Part shown: piece by piece, positions 11,216 through 19,504 of the stretch
Layout: each line of letters opens with the position of its first letter
How positions within the stretch are numbered: position 1 is the stretch's first letter
Origin: Forficula auricularia
Taxonomy: Eukaryota; Arthropoda; Insecta; Dermaptera; Forficulidae
Assembly: GCA_024734495.1 (NCBI GenBank)
Contig: JALMQS010000061.1
Location: forward strand, 9,850,598-9,914,597
Length of the DNA stretch: 64,000 bases
Direction: 5' to 3'
The notes under the pieces: model-generated
What the model was told of the DNA's origin: nothing
What the model saw: the letters and a program-made list of their open reading frames with translations, nothing else
The model's database searches: none
Position numbers and translations under genes: made by a program

Positions 11216-11832
11216 CAATGTTTCTTAAACTATGAGTCGCGACCCCATTTGGGGTCGTAAATATGAATTTTGGGGTCGCGAAACACAGAGTAACAATGAA
11301 CAATGAAATAATTATAATGCGCAACGGACAAAAATTAATGTTTAGTGAATTCGAGGTATATCTTTCAATTAATTTCCAATTATTTGTGAAATTGCCATTT
11401 TGTATTAGATATATTATTTATTTATTTGAAGCGACGTTCTTAGCGTTCGGGATTATAAAATCAAAATACAGATAAAAATTTGTCAATTCCTTGTCTCCTC
11501 TTGTACTAGATTGATAACTATAGACTTGGTTAGTGTCGTAGCATATAGATTACTGAAATAATAAATATTTTAGAAAAGAAAAATATGAGAAGAAGAATTT
11601 TTAAATAATCGAAACTTCATTATTTTTTTTATCTTATATAGTTGAGCTTATAATTTAGTGAATTCTATTTTTGAAAAAAGCTTCACGTTATTGTACAAAT
11701 GTACATTCATATTTCGAAAAAGGGAATAAATATATGTCTACATATAAATTTCAATGTTTTAAGCAAGTTTATGATTTTATGTTGGGCCACACTAATTGCT
11801 GCGGGCCACGGGTTGGACAGCCCTGCTCTAAA
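11216..11832. repeat. hAT-like terminal sequences (fragment or fragments)
   Basis: The left part begins CAATGTTTCTTAAACTATGA followed by GTCGCGACCCC, in the style of hAT ends. The right part ends GGTTGGACAGCCCTGCT, the complement of CAGGGCTGTCCAAC, also a typical hAT terminus. The two ends do not match each other, so they may belong to two elements. No transposase ORF is readable between them. Confidence 0.4.
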
Positions 11833-11839
11833 GTACTTA

Positions 11840-12040
11840 AGGGTTTAAATAAAATTCATCGCAAAGTAAATTAATCCCAGGTAAATTCATCGTATTTTTT
11901 TCATGGTGATTTTGAAATATATTTCTCAAAATGCTAATGTATATTTTACAATATATTTGAAGGATAAAAATCTAACCAAAAATGAAGGGATGATGTTCAA
12001 TGAAAAAATAAAATATGGTTAACATGAGATTGGAGTAATT
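11840..12040. other. AT-rich DNA, no gene seen
   Basis: I see nothing recognisable here. Confidence 0.4.
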
Positions 12041-12130
12041 TTTGGAGACGGACTGATAAGTGATTTAAGTGGATATCGATGAGGCAGTCCAAAAAAAGAA
12101 GAAGATAATTTACACTATCTATTTCTTCAT

Positions 12131-12177
12131 AAAACCGACGTTTCGGAGGCTATTATTCCTTCCTTCTTCGGGGTTTT
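12131..12177 (-). ncRNA. hammerhead-ribozyme-like motif with a mutated core (Penelope-type repeat)
   Basis: On the minus strand the order is CAAAACC, CCGAAGA, extra A, a stem II ending in CUCC, GAA, ACGU, C, then GGUUUU. The CCGAAGA replaces CUGANGA (U4 changed to C), so cleavage is unlikely. Helix I is excellent (AAAACC with GGUUUU, 6 pairs) and stem III ACGU is self-complementary, as in hammerheads thought to act as dimers. It lies in a repeat (GGAGACGGACTG...GGCAGTCC, about 12,045-12,200) related to 50,713-50,916 and 33,618-33,850. Confidence 0.5.
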
Positions 12178-12329
12178 GAAAAGTCAGTGAAGGAAATCCA
12201 ATGCGACATTCCCCTCTGTCCCCTCTTTCAGTGGCAGTAACAATAATATATTGTATGTCATTCTCAGCAGAATCATAATGTAGTAATAACCCTTAAGAAG
12301 GAGGGATCCATTCAAGATCTAGAAGTACC

Positions 12330-12620
12330 GGGGTCGCAATGAATTTTTAATTTTAATAATTATTTTTTAAATTACAGGTGCATATCATAATTGAGATTTC
12401 ACGGTAAATGCCGCAAAACAACATTCGCTAATCTGCACAGTAGACTATCTAGAATTATTTATATCCAGATAGATAATTAATATTCTATGATGGATGAGAA
12501 CAAATATCACAATTTATACATGTATTTATAACTATTAATTTATTTTTCCTAAATATATATATATATATATTTATGTATATATTTTATTTTAACTCAAGGT
12601 AATTTCATCTCTAAGGTGTC
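12330..12620 (+). repeat. zinc-finger-unit tail segment, copy A
   Basis: GATTTCAC..GTAAATGCC, AATCTGCACAGTAGACTATC and TTATATCCAGAT are shared with 14,680-14,870 and 48,760-49,040. Both of those lie downstream of zinc-finger exon 3 copies, so this marks duplicated 3' flank. A TTACAG at 12,374-12,379 resembles a splice acceptor and is also present at 48,812. Confidence 0.65.
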
Positions 12621-12924
12621 TATTTTCAAAATATTTACTTCCTTAATCTTTTGACATATGAAAAGCTTAGGGCCTGGTATTTTTTTAAAATATTTTAACT
12701 TGCTTACCTTAAAAGGTTTCGGAGATATTTTCATTTATTTTTTCTAATTATATTAATATAAGGGGAAGTTGAACAAAAAAGGTGCAACCTCTGTACTCTG
12801 CGATGAGCCCTTGTATCGTGAAAGGAGGAGGAAATTTTGGTTTCGGGTCGGAGTTTAAGGAATCAGTGGATACGCGTCTTGAAGGATTGAAGGTTATAGG
12901 TAGCCTGGAATAAATAATTATTAA

Positions 12925-13018
12925 AAGAAAACATCCCTGATGATTACACCCCCGTCCCTCTCGAAACATCCTCATGCCCATTAAAAGTAGATCTGCAATT
13001 TATTTGAATTTAACTATA
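12925..13018 (+). repeat. unit-boundary repeat (ACATCCCTGATGATTACACC)
   Basis: The ~95-bp block with AAAGAAAACATCCCTGATGA and CCTCATGCCCATTAAAAGTA recurs at 29,545-29,640 and 57,735-57,830. It follows the 3' flank of zinc-finger units. Confidence 0.7.
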
Positions 13019-13019
13019 G

Positions 13020-13545
13020 ATTTAATTATTTTTTTATTATTATTTATTAATCTTCTTCTTCTTCCTGATTTCTACGTCTGGCGACGCTTCTCCGTTTCAC
13101 AATTTCCAAGTTTCACGGTCCCAGACATCCACAATCTCGAGATTTCTGAAAATGCGCCTGGGTCGACCTCTTTTTCGTCGGGGGGATCCATTCTAGAGCC
13201 TTTTTTGGAATTCGTTCTTCCTCCATCCTATTTACAAGTCCAAACAAAACTAATTGTTTTTTTTTTTGGATTTCCTCAATAAGATCCCCTTCCATCTTCA
13301 TTCGTCTTCTTATCTCTTCGTTTCCAACTCAGTCAGTTCTCGTCAACCCACAACTTCTTCTTAGGAAATCCATTTCAGTGGCTAAAAGTCGACCTCGGTT
13401 TCTAACTCCGATATCCCATACCTCTGCCCCCCATAGATAGTAACACTACGAACGAGGCTGGTATAGATTTTCATTTTTGTGCATCTCCTAATCGTTCTGT
13501 CCCATAAAACTGAGTGCAAGGCCCTTGTAATCTTTCTACCTAATT
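13020..13545 (-). pseudogene. RTE-like LINE, C-terminal RT tail (family 2)
   Basis: On the minus strand, starting near 13,545, the translation gives GRKITRALHSVLWDRTI, RRCTKMKIYTSLVRSVTIYG, ELETEVDFLRRSCG, then (new frame) IGNEEIRRRMKMEGDLIEEI, LFGLVNRMEEERIPKKALEW and IPPTKK. This block order is the signature C-terminus of RTE-like LINE polymerases. At least two frameshifts and a stop break it. The element is 5'-truncated and its 3' end near 13,040 runs into AATAATAATAA-type tail. Its 5' end abuts the intron-type palindrome at 13,545, so it appears to have replaced that palindrome's outer left arm. Confidence 0.75.
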
Positions 13546-14380
13546 TGCTACAATTAAAACAAAGTTTCATCTTAATTGGATAATGTAGGCTGTGCCGCAA
13601 TGAGGTTGTACTTTTGAAAAACGGCAATTTTTCGCAAAAAATCCCAGTTTTCCTACATAAAATTAAAACCACTCATCCTAGAAACTTGAATCTTAATTCA
13701 TTCTCTAGGAGTTTTGTTGACTTGAACGTTTACTTGGACCACTTTTTTGTTAACACTTCTACATTTATAGATATCCAGCAATTTCCATGAAGGAAAAACT
13801 GCGATTTTTTGAAAAAAACGGATCATTTACTGTTTACGTTCAAGTCAACAAAATTCCTCCAAAATTGTAGTTTTTCAAAACAAACAACCTTATTGCGGCA
13901 CGGATTACCATTATCTAATTAAGATGAAACGTTGTTTTAATTGTAACTAATTTAATCTAGTTTAAAAATGTATAGAGTCGTCTTTGTCTAAATCGTGCTC
14001 TTTCATGGCCAAAATGGAAAAAAAATCGAAAAAATGTGCGAGTTTTTGGGGTAGGTATTCATGGGGGGCTGTTTTTTGGACCCCATGAAAAATTGAACTA
14101 CTGGACCAATTTTCTATCTTTTTTAATCGACGCGAAATTTTGTCCTCTTTAATTTACTATAGGACGGTTATTTACAAAATATGGACCGAATTCAAGTTAT
14201 AAGCGAAAAACTGGAAAAAGAGAACTTTAACCCTTCCCCCTCCTAGAGCTCAAAACACATCCTTGGGGTCTTTTGAGACACATTAACCCAAGTCTAAGGG
14301 AAGCGTTTAAGACCATTTTTAAAACTCTTGGATTTCTATCCACCGATTTGTCTAATTTGACTGGGCTAATATACTACTTT
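13545..14380. repeat. intron-2 palindromic element, copy A (left arm truncated)
   Basis: About 13,545-13,700 is the inverted complement of 13,790-13,965 (AAAGTTTCATCTTAATTGGA against TCTAATTAAGATGAAACGTT), and the right arm continues to CTAATTTGACTGGGCTAATA. Full versions sit in intron 2 of units B (27,036-28,060) and D (46,430-47,400). Confidence 0.75.
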
Positions 14381-14500
14381 TATCTAACGATATAATTGAA
14401 TGATTTCACAATTAAAAATAACAAAACTACAATAATCTTTTCTGCTCTTTATTGAATTTCATCTCTAAATTCATCTCTTTAACACATTTATTTTTTCCAG

Positions 14501-14679
14501 ATACAAGTAATCGAACTAAGAATGAAACTGAAGATTATTTCTGTGAAGAATGTTTCTCTGGATTTCTATCATTGTCTGATTTCGAAAGCCATATACAGGA
14601 AGGCCATTCAGAAGAAGTACTCTTCTCAAGACATCTGAGCGATCGGAAAGACCGTATTGAAACCAAATCGGAACCGTAA
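14501..14679 (+). pseudogene. C2H2 zinc-finger gene, exon 3 fragment (unit A)
   Basis: After a TTTTTTCCAG acceptor the reading is DTSNRTKNETEDYFCEEC and continues through a C-X2-C-X12-H-X4-H finger (FESHIQEGH) to VETKSEP-like RIETKSEP, then stops at 14,677-14,679. It equals the first 59 codons of exon 3 in units B, D and E. The run of TGEKP fingers that should follow is absent: the sequence jumps to the tail block also found at 48,815. No exon 1 or 2 is seen upstream. It is a truncated duplicate and unlikely to be functional. Confidence 0.85.
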
Positions 14680-14879
14680 TGCCACCGTAAATGCCACAAA
14701 AAAAATTCGCCAATCTGCACAGTAGACTATCTTGAATTATTTATATCCAGATGAAGAATTAACAACTATCAGAATTTATACATGTATTAATTTATTTTTC
14801 CTAAATATATATATTTTATTTAATCTCAAGGTATTTCATCTCTAAGTTGCTCATGTTTATTTTCAAAATATTTTCTTTT

Positions 14880-15115
14880 TAAATTGAAAGTTTCTTTTTG
14901 CCGAGAGTAGCAGAATTTTTATATATTGAAGGTAGAATGCGTCTTCATCTGGAATTATAATTTTTTCATTTATTAATAACGAGACCAAAGTTCCCAAATC
15001 TTTGCCCTCTTCATCAGTCTATTACAATTGATTCACAGGAAACTATAGTCTCGTTATAAATAAATTAGAAATTTATTCTCAACAAAAACACTTGTGTGTT
15101 TTTGTTGAGATTTCA
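14880..15115 (+). repeat. AACGAGACTATAG repeat, half palindrome, ending in a collapsed fold-back
   Basis: GCCGAGAGTAGCAGA, ATATATTGAAGG, TTTGCCCTCTTCATCAGT and AACTATAGTCTCGTTATAAA match 49,060-49,255 in the same order, and 33,230-33,530 where they form a near-complete palindrome. At 15,096-15,115 CAACAAAAACACTTGTG joins TGTTTTTGTTG directly, which is only the termini of the ~575-bp fold-back. Confidence 0.75.
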
Positions 15116-15119
15116 CTTC

Positions 15120-16105
15120 TTTTTGTAAGTTGGATGGGAATTTAAAATGCAAGATTCACGCATTTATTTCAAAGGCTGATGAAGAAAGATCTTTTTCGAT
15201 TTCTCATTTTATTAGTGATTCAAGTTATTGAACTATGCCAAATTTTAGCATTCTAGTGTCGTTGAATTTTCACTATTAGTTAATTTAGCTCATAAGTTTC
15301 ACTCCTTCAATTTAGATGCTGAAGAAGGGAAACTTGCAGTTTTCCGATTTCCCCCATTATTAATGTCCCAAAATCTACTAACATGCCAAATTTTAGGATT
15401 TTATACCCTTTGAATTTTTGCTTGATGAGAATTTATATTATAAACTTCACATCTACTTTTAAGATGCTGAGAAAGGAAACGTTTCGTTTTTCGATTCTCT
15501 TCTTTATCCAGCTCTACCAGTATGTAAATTTCATCATTCTAGAGTCATTGTATTTTCACTATATGTTAATTTAGCCAATAAATTTCACCCCTTCATTTTA
15601 TTTACTGAAGAAGCGAAAGTTTCGGTCTACGATTACCTTTTCTTAACGCCCCAAAATCTACAACATCCCGAAAATAATGAAAATTTATCGTACAAAAAAT
15701 ACACCCCCTTCATTTTAGGTCCTGAAGAAGAGAAAGCTTCGATTTTTGGATTTTTCTCATTAATTGTACCCCAAACTCTACCAGCATACCAAATTTCAGC
15801 ATTCTAGGATCAGCGGAAGTACTCTAGAATTTTTATGGGTGAGTGAGTGACGAAAAAGTCTATATTTGGCTTCTTGTAACTTGGACGGTATAAGCAGTAG
15901 AAATATGAAAATTTGTAATTTAGTTAAGCTTATGGACACAGTATTGTGGAAAACATTTCAGCCATGTAGAGGTTTCCAGTACGAAGTTACAGAGGCGTCA
16001 AAATGGCCTGAGTTGTTTCCTGTAAAGGGTAGTCTGGCAGTGCACACACCCCCCGTTCGAATCGAACTTGGCTGGGGCACTGCCCCCCGTGCCCCCAGAT
16101 CTTTA
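15120..16105 (+). repeat. 143-bp-periodic element, plus copy 1
   Basis: Degenerate units start with CTGATGAAG/CTGAAGAAG/CTGAGAAAGG at about 15,178, 15,319, 15,464, 15,607 and 15,723 (spacings ~141, 145, 143, 116). Each has ATTTTAGATGCTGAAGAAGG-, CTACCAGCATGCCAAATTT- and CATTCTAG-type blocks. The 3' part carries GAGTGAGTGACGAAAAAG and CCTGAGTTGTTTCCTGTAAA. It does not code. Confidence 0.75.
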
Positions 16106-16152
16106 TAAAAAAATTAAAATAGAATTTTAGAAATATTACTTGAATTTAAATT

Positions 16153-16370
16153 TTAAAATAAAATTAAACATGGATTAATAATAAAATCAAAAAAAAAATT
16201 AGAGGAATTAAATTTGTAAACCATTTGTGTTGCTTTCTTCAATTTTAAGGACAATGGACATTCTGTGAACCTATGAACGAATGAACAGTTTGGAAGACAA
16301 AGAATACTATGTATAAATGTTCGATTTTCATTAAATTCATTTTTTTTTACTTTACCATACAGGGTATGGT
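16153..16370. other. AT-rich DNA, short repeat shared with 33,175-33,220
   Basis: AACAGTTTGGAAGACAAAGA and CGATTTTCAT are shared. The minus-strand ORF here has no recognisable motif. Confidence 0.4.
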
Positions 16371-16371
16371 C

Positions 16372-17476
16372 AAGTATTCTGACAAACCGAAGTATGAAAA
16401 GTTGTGGTGGATGGAACATCTTCTGAATCGTTCTCCACAAATCCTGGTGTTCCCCAAGGCTCTGTAATCTCCTCCACACTCTTCCTTTATTTATATAAAC
16501 GACCTTATTGATCAAACGGCAAACCCCACTCATTGTTACGCCGACGATAGCACTCTACACGGCAAACCCTCTCTCCCGAATAATCGAATCAATATTGCCT
16601 CCTCAATTACTCTCGACCTAGACAAACTGAATAAATGGGGCTCTCAAAATTTAGTTAACTTTAATTCAAATAAGACTCAATATTGTCTAATTTCTAGGCG
16701 CGAAAATAGAGATTTCCCTGATATTCACTTCGATTCGAATACCCTGAAAATGTGTGACAACCTATCCATGTTGGGCGTCTCTGTCGCATCTGACCTGTCT
16801 TGGAATGAACACATCTCCTCTGTGGCGAAATCTGCAGCAAGGAAGATTGGCTTCTTATTCAGGTCCAAGCGATTTTACAAACCCCCACAACTTCTCACCA
16901 TCTACAAGGCCCAAATCCGCCCCTGTCTCGAATACGGCTCTCATCTTGTGGAGAGGAGCCTCAAAATATTCTCTTGCTACCCTTGATGCAATTCAGAAAC
17001 GAGCCGTCAGGCTAATTGACGATTCTACCCTCACCGACTCCCTCGACTCGCTGACTCATCGAAGAGATGTCTCCGCCCTTTCCCTTTTCTATAGATACTA
17101 TCACGGCAGGTGCTCTGATGAGATAAAATCAATAATTCCCCCCAAAGCATGCTTTGCACGCAGCACACGTTTTGCCGACTCCCAACACTCTTTCGCGGTC
17201 AAATTGGAAAAGTGCCGGACCACTTCATTCGCGAATACATATATCCCCATGACTTCAAGGAACTGGAACTCTCTCCCAGCCTCTATCTTTCCCAGCACCT
17301 ATGATCTTCAAACCTTCAAAACCAGGGTGCATAGACACCTACGTCTACACCCCTCTCACTTAATCAACTTTCCCTTCTCTTCGGTAATGCAAGGGTCTTT
17401 CGAGATCCATAGGGGCTACATCTTTACTGGTGCACCCCTTCTTGCATTCGATTGCATTAAAAAAAAAAAAAAAAGT
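16372..17476 (+). pseudogene. Jockey-like LINE, 5'-truncated (copy 1)
   Basis: The region carries the C-terminal half of a non-LTR polymerase: the GVPQGS block, then HCYADDSTL (catalytic YADD), LDLDKLNKWGSQNLVNFN, MLGVSVASDLSWNEHIS, YKAQIRPCLEYGSHL, DAIQKRAVRLIDD, ALSLFYRYYHGRCSDEIKSI and IPMTSRNWNSLPASIFP. Frameshifts separate the blocks (for example at about 16,470 and 16,945), so it is dead. The 3' end is ...TTCGATTGCATT followed by an A-run at 17,460-17,473. It is truncated at about 16,372, inside RT. Its closest relative here is 23,601-24,960. It is oriented like that copy and the one at 61.3 kb. Confidence 0.85.
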
Positions 17477-17539
17477 ATTGTAATCGTGCATTAAAAAAGT
17501 GGTTTTTTTCCTTCTTTTTATTGAAATATCTCAAAAACG

Positions 17540-17930
17540 GCTTAAACTATTTTGATTAACAAAATTGAGCCAAACCAGGGCATTTCGTTCTACAAAAAAG
17601 CCTTAAACATCGAAAAAATAATTGTTTTGTCAAAATGTCTGCTAGTTACTTAGTCTATGCGTTACCAAATTTTTGTGGACGAGCTAGCTCAAAAACTAGT
17701 ATGAATATCGAAACCAAATTTCACACGTAGTTTTCTTCCATTGAGATTAATATCTGATTAGATTCAGGTCCATATCGACCCAAAATTAAGGGGGGGGTTA
17801 AAAATTAAGAATCTAGGCCATTTGAGCAAACTCAACCAAATTTTGTATACATAATCAGTGGACCCCAGAAGTCTAAAAATGCAAAAACTAACCCCCCTAC
17901 ACGATTATAAATAAATTTATTAAATATTAA
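17540..17930 (-). repeat. TACTAGCTG-type repeat relative, minus orientation
   Basis: CTCAACCAAATTTTGTATAC, CCCAGAAGTCTAAAAATGCA and adjacent blocks match the complement of 3360-3420 and the plus sequence at 25,690-25,770. It lacks the long C-rich core. Confidence 0.55.
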
Positions 17931-17939
17931 ATATAAGTG

Positions 17940-18598
17940 AAGGGCCAGGTTTAATGGTAAAGTCAAGTGGATATCCTCCTCAGAGAACATGTCAGCTTAT
18001 TTTTTATATTTATATAATTAAGTTTCCATGAATTAATAGAAAAGTGTTAACATTTTAAATTATGTCTATTATAATTCAATATATTTTGGCTCGGTTATTT
18101 TATGAGAAAATTTATTTTAATTAAATTTATCAAAAAATAAAATAAAATTATTAACTCTCCGGTTATTTTTGCTGTTGAGTGTATAAGAAAAAGATAAGTA
18201 ATAAATTGTAGTAGTACAAAGATTTATTTAACAGCTCTAATGCCGGGCCCAGGGGTAACTACCCACCCTCTCGTCGAGCCTGGTCCTGAGTACCATGAAA
18301 ATTGAACTTTATTGGAAAACAAAACCCTTCAATTGCGAGGCGACTGAGTATTTAATATTGAATGGATTCAAAATTGGGAGGGACATTTTACATTGACTGC
18401 CCTGACATCTGGCGGATTTATTGTATTTAGCATTATTTCATCTAAAGAAAACACACATTCATTTCTCATAATTTTTATTTATCTTATTTCTTTTCGAATA
18501 AACTTCAAAATTCAAAAGTTGTATATTTTTTATTAAATTAAAAAACTTCCATTCAATATTTCGTTTTATTAATTTGAACTTGAAGAATATATATCCAT
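17940..18598 (+). promoter_or_regulatory. 5' flank of zinc-finger unit B
   Basis: This segment is paralogous to 33,880-34,375 and, in its last ~220 bp, to 44,775-44,970. Shared blocks include TGCCGGGCCCAGGGGTAACT, TGCCCTGACATCTGGCGGAT and TTTAGCATTATTTCATCTAA. In units C and D it leads directly into the exon 1 ATG, so it should hold promoter and 5' UTR. Here the LINE at 18,599-22,843 cuts it off from the coding sequence. I cannot place a TATA box or initiator with confidence. Confidence 0.6.
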
Positions 18599-18747
18599 TT
18601 TTCCTTATAATGTAACTTTCAAAATATTATTTGATCTTTGAATATATTAATATATACTCATTATATTATTATATTTTAAATTATATATATAATTTTTGTT
18701 TTCATTTTATATATTTGTATAAAACATTTACTTTCCAAGAATTTACT

Positions 18748-19501
18748 ATGACACTGTTAGACTTCGAATGTTGTCTCAAATGTCAAAAGACCGTTGATTT
18801 AAAAAAAAATATATTTAAATGTACAAAGTGTAATATGACTGTACACAATAGGTGCATGGAACTGACAAGGGGTGAAAAGCTGCTCTTAAATGATGAAAAT
18901 AAGAAAAAAATATACTTCTGCTTTCGCTGTGATGGCAACACGGGCGGTGATACGAGCGAACTGCAGAAGAAACTCGATGACTATGCCAAATCTCTCGAAG
19001 AATTGAAAGTGGAAATAAGAAGAAAAAATGAAGTGATAAATTCTGAACCCGGAAAGGATGAATTTGAGGAAGTTGTTCAGGAGTTGGCTGAGCGTCAAGC
19101 CAAATCCAAGAACATAATCATTTTTAACCTAACTGAATTGGCTGATAGCGATCCTCATTCAGATGAACTTAAAAGAGTCCAGGATATATTAAATGATGTC
19201 CCACACCCAAACACTGGACCGGCAGTCCTCAGTGTCATTCGAATGGGGAGAGTTAAACGAACTGACACTATACGGCCTCTTAAGGTAATGCTATCCTCAT
19301 CTGATAATGTTCTCTCTGTCCTTCGACTTAAAGCACATTTTACAAAAAAAAAGATATATCAATAGCTCCAGACAGAACTTTAAAACAACGAAATCATATG
19401 AAGAGTCTGGTTGATGAATTGGAGAAGAGAAGGAGCAAGGGCGAAGACAACTTAATCATTCGATATAGAAACGGCATCCCTACTATAATTTCAAAAAACT
19501 A
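18748..19501 (+). pseudogene. LINE ORF1: PHD-like zinc finger plus RRM-like domain, one frameshift
   Basis: The likely start is the ATG at 18,748 (MTLLDFECCLKC); the frame is open upstream but AT-rich and without domain content. Residues ~9-60 form a PHD-like zinc-binding module (CLKC...CTKC...HNRCMEL...CFRC). A charged, coiled-coil-prone stretch (ELQKKLDDYAKSLEELKVEI) follows, then an RRM-like/ORF1p block (KNIIIFNLTE...RMGRVKRTDTIRPLKVML). PHD-bearing ORF1 proteins are known in CR1-type LINEs, where they are nucleic-acid-binding partners of the polymerase. The frame is lost in an A9 run at 19,343-19,351. The next frame continues IAPDRTLKQRNHMKSLVDEL and ends in tandem TAA stops at 19,499-19,504. 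A single-base indel is the simplest cause; slippage cannot be excluded. Confidence 0.8.
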
Positions 19502-19504
19502 ATA

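Noticed and set aside
15178..15200. CTGATGAAG as another hammerhead core
   Set aside because: No stem II plus GAAA follows; the motif marks the 143-bp units.
17101..17298. Minus-strand ORF also found at 24,599-24,796
   Set aside because: It is conserved only because it is antisense to the polymerase C-terminus of the same LINE.
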